DNA of 64,000 nt from Sclerotiophoma versabilis (GCA_012274445.1 JAAROD010000004.1:682001-746000); one strand, 5' to 3'. Positions 11,240-23,900 are shown, counted from the stretch's first letter. A program made the numbers and translations. The notes: a model not told the origin generated them from the letters alone.

Positions 11240-13110
11240 CCCTGTTTCTTCTGGCTCTGAACCACGAGCCTTGCGGATATAATGAGCACGGGATCGAATG
11301 TAGCGAAAAAATCGTCCAAAGCTGTTGACAAGCACGAATATGCCAAAAGGCATACCTTTTGTGCTCCCAATCTGCCGGGTTCTGAGGAGAGCACGACGCA
11401 GTGTTCTGAGGCACCTTCTTGATACAAGAGCAGTCAGTGTAAGAAAATAAAAAGTTTCAGAGTTTTGGTTTTGAAATTTGGCCAAGAGACCTCTGTTCTT
11501 TTTGAAGGCATCGGTACCAGTAGCACTGCCCTTACCCCTCTTTCTCAACCGCCATTCTTGGAAAACACAAGCACGGACTGTATTGACCAATGTCACTACT
11601 CCTTAGTCTCGATATGGCTCAAGTGACTGCATGTTCATGGCATCATTGTTCATAAACACAGTTGATGACCCGCCTTTGCAGTGAGAGATGCCATGTAAAT
11701 CTTTCCACCGTGCGCCGTCCCTCATGTCAGAGACGTCGTTAAGGACTACGATAGCTTCGGAAGAAAACGGAAAGGCTGTATTCGCATCCATGGTAGAGCA
11801 TTGGAGAGTGTTGTGATTAATGCACCGTTTTCCCCGCATACGAGTTCTGCAGCCACAAAATACCCTCATCTAGGGGGGCTTTGCGTCATCGCCCTAAAGT
11901 CGTCTTTGAACTCTGTGATTGGACGCTCTATCTTGAACACACATGCAGTATCAACTAAATCTGTCGTCAGCAGCACTCAAGCAAATTGTTGCGTGCTTTA
12001 CTGTAATAGTAAAGTCTGCCCATGTGCATACTGAACGGCCAAGTTCAACCCTCTCTGTAAACCGAGTGATTGGATGGAAAGAAGGAATATCAATCAGTTC
12101 CAAGCCTGAGCCTTGTGAGGCTATGCTCTATCATTCTCTTAATGCTTCTTGACAGCTACAGCCATCGAACCATGCGTATTCTTTTGCCTCACATGCGTAT
12201 GCCATCCATGCTCTGAGCAACTCAAAATACAATTAATAACTCGATGTATCATGCCCTAGATTCACAGATAGGAAACTGTCTCGCTTTAATCGATCGGATC
12301 CAGTGACATAAATAGGCATGTGATCTCCCTCACACATCGAATGGGAGCAGTCCGCTTTGATTGAACCAGAACCTGCCATAGAGGTTGCACGGCGATTTGA
12401 CTTAGTGGAGGTCACTCCTAAATAGTTTCCTTGCCACAACTTTTACTGCTGTGCTGCTGAATTGTTGAAGACAGCCCCATCAACATCTTTCACGCGGGGT
12501 TCCCGTGTCGAACGAAGCCAGCTACTAATCGCTGACTACATCCAGGACCTCTTTATCATCCCTTTTGGCATCGATAAGCCGAGCATGGCCACCAGTAACT
12601 AGATAGCGAGTTGTTTCGCGGAGACTACGGGGCGCTGGTGGTGCGAGGCCGCCTTACACTGTTCAAGTGACTGCACGCCTCTACAGATCAGTGTTTGATC
12701 GATTTGCACAGGCGGTCTAACTTTCTATGTAAGGGCCTGTTCCATGTTCTTGCGAAAGTTCTACTAGACACCAGTGGGGTAACAGTGTTCCTTAGAGAGG
12801 GTCCAGGACTTGAAAATAGCCGCGCACAGCCTTCCAGGAAAGATGAATTACGGACTTGGCAAACACACACTCTCTCCAAAGCCATAGATAACCTGATGCG
12901 CGCCCCGCTTTACGAAAGTAAGAATTGTTATACTGCCGCCCTTCTGCAACCAGACAAATCCTGTCCAAATAGCGCTGGCAAAACGACCAAAACTCTACCC
13001 CCTCCGGAGTGGCTCCTGGTACGATCCCTGACCGACACAATCCGTCAAGGCGAAGTCGGTGATGAGGCGATCAGGAACAAATTCAAGCCTCTATTGAAAG
13101 TACTTCAATC
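11240..13110. other. Intergenic, no gene seen
   Basis: This 1.9-kb stretch lies between the divergent LPxEIRN genes B and C. Short frames only; no recognisable domain, repeat array or RNA gene. Confidence 0.4.
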
Positions 13111-13995
13111 ATGGCCCCTTGGTTCCTCAAATTTCCTGGCGGCGAGTCATTCTATCTCATTCACTTCAACACTGATAGCTGACTTTGTCTAGAGATACGC
13201 AACCGCATCTATAGCTTCGTCATCAACAACGAAGGGCCGGAAGTTATTCTGCGCCGCACTATAGACGATATTGGATCATATGGCGCGCTAGCTAGGACCT
13301 GCCGTCAAGTCCGGGAGGAATACCTGCCCATCCATATCAGGAACCGGAGTAGAGGGAAAGTATTGGTTCCACTCTGTGATATCAACTCATATCTGGAGAC
13401 TTTTTCATACAGGGATCTGGATCTTTTATCAACTCCTCGTAGGCTGAGCATCATGCTCCCATCTCTTAAACAACTGGCCACTCCAAGTGTACCTCCCATC
13501 GATCTGATTCCCCTTTTCAAATACCGCAAGCGTTTCCCATGCCTCGATATGATATTCGTTGTGGACAGAGACGTACAACTTAGACTTGATACCGTCACCA
13601 GAGAAGAAGAAGAGTGTTTTGACCTGAGCAATGCATTCCGCAGTCATGATATGCTCTATGAAGACGTAGCGAGCAGGAAAATCACCTACGTGACATACAC
13701 ACGATATCCTGGGTATAGCGGAGAGATGCAGATCACCTTCACGCCAGATCTGGAGCAAATATGGAATGGAAGAGTCTGGCAAGGCATGGCCGAGTGGCAC
13801 GTATACCAACTTGAGTGTCAATACCATCAGTCTCTAGGGTTGTGTTGGGATGGGGGATACTATGCAGTCCATGTCAATGTGCGCCTTGCTCTCAACACTA
13901 TCACTCACACTCAATGGGCAGACAAAGCCGCGAGGGATAGGGCAAGGAAACCGAAGAAGCACAACATGTACTTCCTGCGCTGCATCAACCCTTGA
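13111..13995 (+). CDS. LPxEIRN (2EXR/F-box-like) protein C
   Basis: Predicted 277-residue protein. Exon 1 is only 31 bases (13111-13141) and exon 2 is 13193-13995. Splicing gives KFPGEIRNRIYSF with Glu11 split after its first base, then ALARTCRQVREEYLPIH and PIDLIPLFKYRKRFPCLDMIF. The 51-bp intron starts with GC (GCGAGT), has a GCTGAC branch sequence and ends CTAG; the nearby GT four bases on does not keep the frame. The central part is well conserved in layout with copies A and B. A long minus-strand frame over the same bases is a shadow. Function unknown. Confidence 0.73.
13142..13192 (+). other. GC-AG intron of LPxEIRN gene C
   Basis: A 51-bp intron with donor GCGAGT and acceptor CTAG, phase 1, at the same Glu codon of EIRN as in genes A, B and D. 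Confidence 0.6.
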
Positions 13996-14696
13996 GGCTA
14001 GTCATGGCCTGCATAGGGCGCGAGTGAGAGCTTTTCGTCTACCTCTAGAGGCATTCGTGTAGCACAACTGGCAAGTGGGGTATACTTGCCGTTTGCTCCA
14101 TCAATAGATGCTTAGCATCTTCAACGTGGTACAGAGCCGCACTAATTGCTTGCGGTTCGCTCTGCAAATTCAGCTACTGCTTCAATCACGCCAGGTTCTT
14201 ATTCTCCATCAGCTTTGTGCATTGAGTTTTAGGGGTTTCTTTGGCGCCCGCGTCTTTCTGGAGCTCCCAGGATCGAACTCAATACCGCTCTCTTGCACTG
14301 AGCCAACTCAGCAACGCGCATCACACTTCTTCTTTACTCTCACCTCTCACTCGCAAGCGTGGCGATGCTAGCAAGCCCCACTATAACAGGCTATCTAAGC
14401 GTAGCCGTACTTCTTACTGGCCTGCGGCAAACTTGAAGCCCCACCTCCACTGATACGGCCGTCCATTCTCTAGGTGACGGCGAGTCAATACGGTGTCAAT
14501 GAAGCCCTTTGCACTGGGAATAGCGCAAGCATCTCACCTTCACCCTCTCGACGATCGGCGACGCGAAGCGTTTTAAGACCAGGTCGCCCCCACTGCTCTT
14601 GCTCTACCACCTCACACCTGTACCAGCTTTTTGGACTCCTCCACCATTCTGACCTTTTATATTGTTCCAGCCTGGCAACGACTACCACTGACCGTC
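13996..14696. other. Intergenic, no gene seen
   Basis: Spacer between LPxEIRN genes C and D. It contains a weak tRNA-like A-box/B-box resemblance on the minus strand near 14250-14310 that does not fold as a tRNA. Confidence 0.35.
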
Positions 14697-16164
14697 ATGG
14701 AGTGAGTTCTGCTTTCTGCTAGGTTTCATCAGGCTTGATAGGATTGTTATGCTGATACAAACAGCTGCAAGCGCGCTTCGACGCCTCCGCCACCAAAACA
14801 TGTCGACGAGCAGCTCCTTGCGCCGCCGGAGACGCCAGGTGGTTCTCGAGACTCCCTACCACGTACGACCATACCACCCTCTCCTGGTGGCCCGCAACTC
14901 AACCTGCTCACTGCAAGCTCGAAGCGACCGACTAGGCTGCGAGCAGCACCTTCAAGCAAACGCAGCCAATCTTCAGGTGTTAAGAAAGCGGCACCTAAGA
15001 TGGCAAAGACCAAGGTCAACATCGTCCAAATGGTGCATGGCATCGCTGATGGCAAGAAGTGCGTTGGCTTGGTGGATCTCCCGGGTGGTATGCTCCTGTT
15101 CGTAATCTTAATAGCAGTAGCGTTACTAAAAAGAACCAGAGATCCGCAACCTGATTTACTCCTTCACAAGCGCAAACTCTCGCCAGGCTCTTCTGGTTCA
15201 TCGCCCTCGTCTCGCATCTTTACGCGCTCGCACGCAGCTCGATCGCCATCGTACATTACCCTCAGAGGCCATCGATAAGGAGCAGGAGGACGCTCTGCCA
15301 GCTACCGACCGCCGTGGCCGTACTGGCACAAACAAGCGCAAGGCCAAGACATCTACGCTCGCTCGAGAGACCAATCGCCCTTTCTTCGGTTTGACCCAAG
15401 TGTGCCAGGTTCTTCGTCACGAGTTCCGCCCGATATACATGCAAAAGCAGGAAATTGGGATGGACCTCATTGATGTTGTGAGATATCTGCAGGTCTACTA
15501 CCCCGAGGCAGCTGAGCATCTTAAGGCTCTCTCGACCTCTATCGACTGCAGGATCGACATGCCTTTCACCGGTAACCTTACAATTGCGGTGGGCGACAAG
15601 GTCAAGGACGTCGAGAAGTCAGCCGACGGCATCGATGTATGGCCGTTGCTAGATCTCTGGGCGAACTCCTACAGGATCGAGGCTGGTTTTGGCCGTTACA
15701 TGCAGGCGCATTATGATGCGACTACCGACGGTGAAGCCAAGGACTTGTGAGTGCTTCTTCGCCTGCTCTCGGACTTTGAGACAGTCATTTACAAATACAG
15801 GTATCGTCTCTTTGGTCGCAGCGTGGGTTCTGATCGTCGGTGCTCAATCATGAACACTCTATGGCGTACAGCTTTACGCACTCGCTCTTTGTCCGCAGTC
15901 CGTATATACCGTAAGCCCACTTCAGCATCGCCAACTACGCTTCCCGCTCCTCAACGCGCGGCTCGTCTCGTCAACCCTCTCGTCAGCCCTATCGTGCCTG
16001 GCCCGCGGCCTTACATTCACATTGTGTTTCGCGCTGATACTGCTGAGCCTTGGATGATGAAGGAGGTATCTCCCATTCCACACGACTGGCTCAGACTACG
16101 TGGCTTCAGTGGGATGGAGCATTTCGAAGTCAAGGTTGGGGTCGCGCCTGTGTCTGCTGCATAA
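14697..16164 (+). CDS. LPxEIRN (2EXR/F-box-like) protein D, with long basic N-terminus
   Basis: Predicted 432-residue protein, the longest of the local family. Exons: 14697-14701 (five bases, ATG plus two), 14765-15087, 15140-15746, 15801-16164; introns of 63, 52 and 54 bp, all GT-AG. Residues 2-95 are Pro/Ser/Lys/Arg-rich and probably disordered. GLVDLPGEIRNLIYSF follows, with Glu110 split by a phase-1 intron as in A, B and C. A Lys/Arg-rich insert separates it from LTQVCQVLRHEFRPIYM and IDVWPLLDLWANSYRIEAGF. The tiny first exon is chosen because the long frame upstream of 14760 has no ATG before an in-frame stop and an ACAG acceptor sits exactly at its edge. Function unknown. Confidence 0.7.
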
Positions 16165-17231
16165 CCGCTCCGAGCGTCTCCGTCTGCTGGCGCCCAGCTT
16201 TGGTAATAAGAAGGTCGTATCCAGTTTGTATGCTGATCAATCTCCATAAAAGTATTGCCTGCTTAAGTGCGAAGTGCCACAACACTCACCTAGATTGTCA
16301 TTATCCATCGCTATGCGCACATCTAGTGCGAAATCTGGGGGTTTCCACAGCTTCACCGCTACACTCGAAGTTTCGACAGTCTGATTCAGTTCGCATTGCT
16401 GAACGTCTTTTGCTGGAAGCAATGCAATATCTAGGCATCGCCATGTCAACGTCTTCCACTATATTTCTTATCCATGTAGCGCGCATCGAATGCACATGAG
16501 TTCAGAAGCCTCTAATGGTCCTGCGCCAAAGTGATAGCTTCATGCAGTGTACAGGGGGACGTGAGCAATTACCGGTACACAGGATGGACTTGAGGTTGCC
16601 TGGGAGAAAAAAAGAACAAGGCCAGGGTGTTGTGGGTGGAGACAAACACGGAGCGTTGAGATGAAGCGGGGACAGGGTCCCGGCGTACGGCGTAGGGTGA
16701 TCTGCGACAGTCAAATGTGTGACGTCAACTTTTGCCTTCATCCTGCATTCCTCAGGCTGGCAGCTGACAGCGTCTAGGATAACCACAAATTGCGCGCTCG
16801 CTTTAGCTGTTAGACACCGATCTTGGGCGTTCAACATTGTTGTTATTGTTGTTGTTAGTTTTGTTGTCAGTCTACGTAGCCGCGGACCCCCTGTCGCGGG
16901 CTTCCTAGCTGCAGGACGCATGTTGGGGTCATGCCCTGTCGTCAAATTGCTATGGTAGCTGTCCCGTCACACTAGCGCCTACTCACGACCATCTCCACAA
17001 GATGAGGGACTTGTATCGCGACACGTATAGACGCTGCCACCGCACACTGCTGCCCTCTTCCAATCCTCTCAACCCCAATTTCGACACAGCTCCGCTACCT
17101 GAAGGCATGAACAGCGCAAATCGCGGCTCAGCTCCACCAGCGTGAGGTCATTGACAGGGATCGCGACTAGTTGGCGCTCCGCAGCCGCACTGCTATTGTG
17201 AGCGCAGCGGTTTCTGCTATATATATTCGAC
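16165..17231. other. Intergenic with GTT-rich microsatellite
   Basis: No gene seen. A short imperfect GTT repeat lies at about 16838-16868. The last bases before 17232 contain a TATA-like run (tatatatattcg). Confidence 0.4.
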
Positions 17232-18705
17232 ATGTCTCAGACAGCTTCATACTCCCGTCGCGTGTCGTTTGCTTCGACTACCACCATATCTCCGCAATCT
17301 TCCGTGTCGACATCGTTCGTCACGGCAAACACAGTGGCCAGCCGCTCACGCACCCGCTCCGAGTCTATCATGGCCAACAGAGCCAAAAGCATGTCCGACT
17401 TCACAGCACTCATGGATGCCTCCATGCCCCTGTTTGAGAGCAGGACGAATGCCAGGAAGAGTACGTCACCGGAGCGGCAATCACCTGAGAGGGGAGAGAG
17501 GGCGGCTGGACACTCGCGCAAGAAGCCGAGCATGTCGCTGGCGCAGGGCCTGATCATCAACGGCGAGCTGCACCCGCCCAAGTCGCCCTACAGGCAGACG
17601 TACAGCCGAGGAAGCCAGGACCGCGGGGCCAATGGGTCAGACAGCGGCGAAGAGAGCCTGTTCTATGCGTATGCGCTGAAGGTGTGACCGAGCATCCCGT
17701 CCTCGGCAATGAAGCTGCTGACATGACATATAGAGCGACTATGCGAACTCGCCGCCCTATCTTCTCACTTTTGCAACCTCGGACGTGTGCGCGCAGTGGT
17801 GGGCGCTAGTTCAGCGCGGGTACCCTGACTCTACGCGCCCGGGCGCCCAGCTCTTCGTCCTCAAAACGGACGACATGCAGGCGATACAGGACGATCCCAA
17901 CTTGTTTGACCTACGCCATAAGTGGTTCTACACATCGCAGGACCGTTCTAACTGTGCTACGCCGGTCATCCCCCTCCAGGGCGCGACTGGCCACCTCGTC
18001 GCAAGGGCACCATTACCGCAGTCCGAGCCGGCGACCGAGAAGCGAGCATACACTCCCCTCGACAGCCTGGCTGAGAAGCTGGAGCGACTGTCGTCGGTGG
18101 TGGAGAGCAGTGCCGAGCACATTCACGCTTTGTCTGTCGCCCAGTCCGCTGGCCTTCAGCGGATGCAGGAGATCAACGAGAGCAACAGCACTCAGATCAA
18201 GGCGCTCGCCGAGTCGCAGGCCAAGCTGCAAGCCCTCATCGATCAAAACGCATCGCACTATATCGCCCTGTCGAACACTTCCTTCAAGTCGCACGAGCAG
18301 GTCAAAGACGTCCTGCAAGCGACCACCGCCCAGATACAAAGCCTGAGCGGGAGCCAAGAGCAGCTGGCCCAGACCTGCAAAGCAATGATGCGCAGCATTG
18401 AGAGCCTCGGTTCCTCAGTTGAGCACATGGGCGCAGCTACACCGCCACCTGCGCCCTCTTCCGAGGCCTCTACCATGCAGTCCACATCGCCGCTGTCGTA
18501 CTCAAGTTCCATGGCGAACAGAATCAACCCCGCGCCAAGGAAGCTTAACAGACGGATCCGAGGCGTGTGGTACGAGTATGACAACAATGCGGAACCGAAA
18601 GTTCATGGAGCGCCGAGGAAGCTCGCTCCTGCTCCCATCCTCAACAATTCTCTGAAGGCGCCTGCCACTCCACCAAGGACCCCTAGGAAGCTCACACAGA
18701 CCTGA
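17232..18705 (+). CDS. Coiled-coil protein of unknown function
   Basis: Predicted 473-residue protein, exons 17232-17681 and 17734-18705 (52-bp GT-AG intron, phase 0). The first 145 residues are Ser/Arg-rich with many SP/TP-like sites. A compact conserved-looking block follows (FYAYALKSDYANSPPYLLTF, then VCAQWWALVQRGYP and LFDLRHKWFYTS, residues 145-217). Residues about 258-382 form a long amphipathic helix made of four imperfect 22-25-residue repeats built on a Q-I-x-x-L-x-x-S-Q-x-x-L-Q pattern. The tail has three PRKL motifs. No signal peptide or membrane segment. I do not recognise the family; a cytoplasmic scaffold is plausible but unproved. Confidence 0.8.
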
Positions 18706-20011
18706 GTCCCTATGCAAGAAGCAAATATAATACTTTGGTGCTTCGCGCTCAGTCACTCCTATGCTTTTGCCTGGGTGTATACTAAGCCATTGCGCCCTTT
18801 GCTCGCTCACCGCAGCTGCTTTCACTCACACAATTGTTACCTTGCTCCTCGTGAGCATCCTTTACCTTGGCCGGATGCCAACAATATTCTCGCCATCAAT
18901 GACACTGCAGCCTTAGAATGTAGTGCGATCGAACGCAACACTGCAGCCGGCTGGTGCAACTTCAACATCAACCTCGCTGAGCATTTCCCATGTGGGGTAG
19001 CGTTAGCAGTCTGCAGGAGTTGACCTTCGCAGAATATTGAATCGCCACGGCAAGGTTATTCACTGGCGCTGGAATAAAGGCACGCCTACGTACACCAACC
19101 CGTTGGGAAGGGCCGACCAAGCGCCGCATCGTCGACTGGACGATCCACATCTATCAGCTCATCGCCACGGCGACTCGCTACCTTTCACCTGAACTCACTC
19201 GGATGACAACAACCCAAGTCACCAGTGGACGGGTTTCCAACGTCAACGGCATGAAGTGGAACGATCGCAATAGAGGTTGCTCTAAATTAGGCAACGTCAA
19301 GGACTGCTGCAGCACGGTGTCATGATCGGCGATGAGAAGGACAAGATGTTACGAGGTCTTAATTGCAGATTTCCCTGTTTTTACTGGTTCTCCCGAACAT
19401 AGTAATATAATGGTAATCTGATAAATGTCCATAGTACATAACATATAAGCTAGCGACATAACTCCGCACTTGACGAACACTCCCAACCCACAGCAGGTCG
19501 CTTGCGTATCAGACCACCATCAACGACAATTGGAAGTAATGAATGACTAGGAATCTTACCTCCTTCTCTTCCCAGGCTATCATCCCACGTAGCCCCCTTT
19601 CTTCACCGCAGTTCATCAGGCTTGCTCGGGCTGCGCGGTATCGCCAATTTATCCAGTGCTCATCGCGTGATTATTCCAATTTTTTCTTCTCTCCAGGCAC
19701 GAGGCCCATGTCTTTCAACATTGCTGCGTCTCTGCACCCATCTGTGACTCACGATTCGGGGATAAGTCCACATAAGCCTCACAAGGATGGGGCGATGATA
19801 TCTCATAGGAAGAGTACGTTGCGATGAGCTTTGCGTACCATGTTTTTTTGTTCAGAAACAAGAAGTCAAAGTCAAATCTCGATCAGACCTGCAAATTTAA
19901 AGGAACGAAAAGCCAACTATCGGTATTTACATGATGTAGATTGCGGTAAGATAATCTGGCGAGATAACTGACGTCCACGCATGCTGTCAAGCTTAGCCAA
20001 CTCAGCCGGTC
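18706..20011. other. Convergent spacer, no gene seen
   Basis: This 1.3-kb stretch lies between the ends of the coiled-coil gene and the NmrA-like gene. Short frames only. Confidence 0.4.
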
Positions 20012-20980
20012 TTAAATTTGGGCATCCGCCAATCTAATCGCATCTGCGACGACTTCCTCCAGCGAGACCTTGGGCAACCCGAGTTTGTCATTCCACACCT
20101 CCTGCTCAGCCTCGAAATCATACCCAATATCCACGTCCGCACTGAAACTCAGTGAAAGCAACCCGTATGTTGCATTGAAGTCACCCATATCGAACTGCTT
20201 TCTCAACCTCGCCATTTCAGGCGCGCTGTCCTGCCAGTCCAAGTCCCACTTCCGGCCCGTCTGCGCCTCCAGCTCTTCAACAACCGCCAGAGTAGACGTG
20301 GTGAAGTCGCAAAGGAAAACCTGTTTGTTGGCCGTGCGGTCTGGATTCAAAAGCGCCCTAGCCACCGCTAGTCCTGTGTTGTGAGACGTCGTCACCGCAA
20401 AGCGAGCGCGTCCAGAGTCGTAAACCTTCGCGGATTGTTTCGCTACATCGATGCCTAGGAAGTTGCCGGATGCGCGGGGATTCAGTGCCCAGTCTAGCCA
20501 GGACCCGCACGAAATAGACGTCCACGTCATGCAATGCTGGTTCGAAGCGGAAGCGCTCGCAGCAATGAGATACTCCAACATCGCGCCCTTACGATCGTAC
20601 ACCGGCACGAGGCTACGTGGACGGACGTCGAGATTGTTCGCGCCGTACTCGGAGGGGATGAAGCGCTTCACGCCTGCTGCTAGTGCGGCGTCTATCAGCC
20701 GATATGCAAGCCCCCTGGAGCCTTCGTCGCGGGTCACGGGCGTGGTGCTGATTGCGGAGACGACTGCGTCCTGGCCTTGGAAGGAAGAGGTGAGCTCTTC
20801 GGTCGTATATTTATCGGAGACTCTGACGATTGGTACGCCGTGCGGGAATTTGGCAGATGAGGTCTCCCGTGAGAGAATTGTCACCTTGAAGGTAGGCTCG
20901 GCCAGGAGGGCGGTGAGGATTGGTGCGCCGACTGAGCCCGTTGCGCCTGCGAGAAGCACATTGCGGATGAGTTGGGTCAT
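20012..20980 (-). CDS. NmrA/isoflavone-reductase-like NAD(P)-binding protein
   Basis: Single-exon gene for 322 residues with an N-terminal Rossmann fold. The dinucleotide-binding motif is GATGSVGAP at residues 12-20, followed by VTILSRE at the end of strand 2. VKRFIPSEYGAN at about residues 104-115 is characteristic of the isoflavone reductase/PCBER-like branch of atypical short-chain dehydrogenases. Some members reduce phenylpropanoids and others (NmrA) only sense NAD(P). The reductase-type active-site lysine seems replaced: the helix region carries VYDRKGAMLEYL, whose Lys could serve. No targeting signal, so probably cytosolic. Its neighbours give no pathway clue. Confidence 0.88.
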   Translation of the reverse strand: MTQLIRNVLLAGATGSVGAPILTALLAEPTFKVTILSRETSSAKFPHGVPIVRVSDKYTTEELTSSFQGQDAVVSAISTTPVTRDEGSRGLAYRLIDAALAAGVKRFIPSEYGANNLDVRPRSLVPVYDRKGAMLEYLIAASASASNQHCMTWTSISCGSWLDWALNPRASGNFLGIDVAKQSAKVYDSGRARFAVTTSHNTGLAVARALLNPDRTANKQVFLCDFTTSTLAVVEELEAQTGRKWDLDWQDSAPEMARLRKQFDMGDFNATYGLLSLSFSADVDIGYDFEAEQEVWNDKLGLPKVSLEEVVADAIRLADAQI

Positions 20981-23900
20981 GTTGAGTTTAGGGATCCTAA
21001 GTGGTTGTAGCGCTGCTGGAGAAGGATATCGATTGTAAATTGAATATGCTCGTATCTTATAAATGCTCCAGCAAATTTCTCATCATGCCATACTCGCGTT
21101 CTCAGTAATCTGCTGCTGGAGCAACAATTCTGCATCGGCCGTCGCAGTACATGATCGGTAAGCCACTGGCATCGCTACAAAGCCACCAAGAGCAGGTACC
21201 CATAGCCGTTGTACAGGATGATGGAAAGATCAAGAAAATACCGGGCGGCATGATGGGTGCCATTAAGCGATAGACGACGTTGCTGTGTCGGCCGCTGCAG
21301 CGGTGCAAAAACCTGTCGTTCATGTAAGCCGTTATCAGCAATTCGCTTACCGTACTTACGACCGCGGTCGCAGACACGTGATTACTCGACTCCAGACCAC
21401 GATGTCAGCCAGACCTGGCTGCAATCCCCCTTACTAAAGCCTTGCGGGTCCCATATCTTCGCTATTCGAACTAGCGATGAAGAGATCAACAAAGTGAGCT
21501 GAGCTCTACATCTAGACACGATCGGCAGCCAGCATTATCAGCGAATTTCTACGAGTAAGAAGACGATTTTGAAGACAGACGCCGAGAGGAATGCAGAGGT
21601 GAGTAAGCGAGCACAGCCTAACTCGGTTGGACCTGACGAGAGCAACCTACTAACAGCTGAACAAGAAAGACGTGTGTCCTTCTGACTCGTGAGCTTCCAT
21701 ATTACAACCTCGCCTACGACGAGGGCGTCAGAGACACATCACCCTGAGCCAAGCTCGAGGCCGCAGGCTGTCTGGCCGAGATTTTCAACGCGCGCATTGA
21801 CTCACGTCGTCATCGTCAACGAAAACAAAATAGAAAAGGGTCAAACCGAACATCAGAGCTCGCAATTACCGATAGCTTTATTGGGACCTAGGAATAAAAC
21901 TTCTAGAACCCCATAGATAGAAGGTGTTGTGGCCTGTGCGGCGGACCGCGGACGGGCCGGCAGCGGCGCCTTCGTTCTTCGCAGATGTGGTGAGCTTCGC
22001 CTCGTCGTCCAATATCTGGTCTTGTTCCTCAGGATCGTTCCCTTTCCCGTCGATCCCATTTGGAGCGTCATGCGACACAGCTAGAACGGCAACTGCAAAT
22101 CCACGATCCTTGACCGTTGCTGTTCTCACTAAGCCAGAGATTGGGCATTGACCCCACAGAGTGGTTACTATGTGCGACCACGTCAAAACAACCGAAGCGC
22201 TGCGGGGATCAAAATGGATCCCAACAGCAAGATGAGCGACACGCGAGGTGACCACTACGATGTCTCAGTCTGACACCACGCGTTCATGATGTCTCAGCAA
22301 GATTTTGACCCGCTCCGGCCGCCTGCCACGGTGTAAGACATCGCCATTATGACCCCACAAACGTTCACTCTCGCTTCGAGGCATGTTTTGCATCATCAGC
22401 CCATTAACTGGAGGCTTATCCCTTGACGTGAGCGCCTTCACGGGTTGAGGCGTAGCGGTGAGAACGGTGATAGACGGTTCGGCGGCCGTTGCTGCTTCGC
22501 AGCATGTGGCAGACATGTGTTCATGTGCCCAGTGCTATAGCGGCTTCTCGTGATTCCTCCTTGTGAGTGTGGAGTGTTATACTTTCAAGGCCAACATCGA
22601 AGTTGATTGGATCGCTGAACTCCGGCTACGCTAATCACCACTACATATGGCAAGCTTCGCACACTCAACATGCGAGGCCTATCTGCGCTCATCTCCTGTC
22701 CATTGCGAGCAGGATTCAAGACCCAGCGCCTGCCTCTCGGGCACGCTAGGAGATGTCGGTAACCGCCCCCGGGTCCCTTGAGAAGGAAGGTTGTACAGAC
22801 GATCTTTGCGACAAGACTCGGTATTCGTGGACGGCGACCTCGTGAGTCCGGCAAGCGGGTACCTGATTGCGACACGTTTCTCAGCATCAAACTTTCGAAC
22901 GTGGAGAAGGCGGTGAGATGATTGCTCTGCCCGCATGACTAGCTATGTGTTTTTCCGATTCTAATGTGGTCTTTTCTTTCGTTCATCTACAAGGCGCGCC
23001 GAGACCGGCAGTTCACGAGCATCACGACGAAGTTACATGCCTTTCAAATGCTATGAAGAGTACCTTCCTTCACAATCGAGGGTGTCGCATTCAACTTAGC
23101 TAAGCTTGTAGGTTACACGACATGCGGCATCAAGGATGTCGCATGATCCGCAGCCGAGGAAGCGAATCATTATCACGACTGCCGCTCTCCGTGCATCAAC
23201 ACGGCCACGATGATATACAATCAAGTATGTCAGTGACCTGGCTTCTTCTTCTAGAGCCGAATGAGTTAACCGTCAATTGACCCCTGTAAGAACGGCCAAT
23301 TGATTCTCTGGGCCATGCACGGGAAGTACCGACATACATATTGTCTGCTGCATTTGTACGACCAGACAATCAATGCCATCGCGTTCTTCGACGGAGTGAA
23401 CGGGAGGGACATGGCGGCAAACTGTAGGTGCCCTGCAGTTGCTTGCAGAGTCCTGCACCTGCGTCGGTCGCTCACCACCTCAATAGAACTGCACGAGCAC
23501 TTCCTGGTGCACGCCCGGGCTGCTGACTGCTTCGTTCATGAGCTCTGAGTCGAAACACGCACTGGCACGATGTCCGACGCTCAGCCTTCTTTTTGAACGA
23601 GATGTAAGCTGTCTTTTTCTCAGGTGGTGGCTGGTAGGACACTGCCTGAAATCTGAGCTGAACCCTCTGCGCCTCGAGGATAAGCCCCACTCGATGGATC
23701 ACGAGCAGATGCGTAGTAAAGCTTGTGAGTGAGCCTCGAATTATGTTACACAACAGGAATAGTTTGCTGAACTAGCGGGCGGGCGGAGTTTGCAACGTGC
23801 ATAAGGTTACACGCAGTCTCGTCAATAGCCTTCCATGACCTTTGTTTCGCGCATCGGTAACAGGGTTGAAAGTGGTCATTTGGATCCACCAAGACCTCTC

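Noticed and set aside
14236..14320. tRNA-like sequence on the minus strand (TTGGCTCAGTGC and AGTTCGATCC)
   Set aside because: The A-box resembles a consensus, but the B-box lacks a base and neither T-stem nor acceptor stem pairs.
21878..22516. Pair of minus-strand frames in the gene gap
   Set aside because: They do not join with plausible splice sites and show no conserved motif; treated as chance frames.
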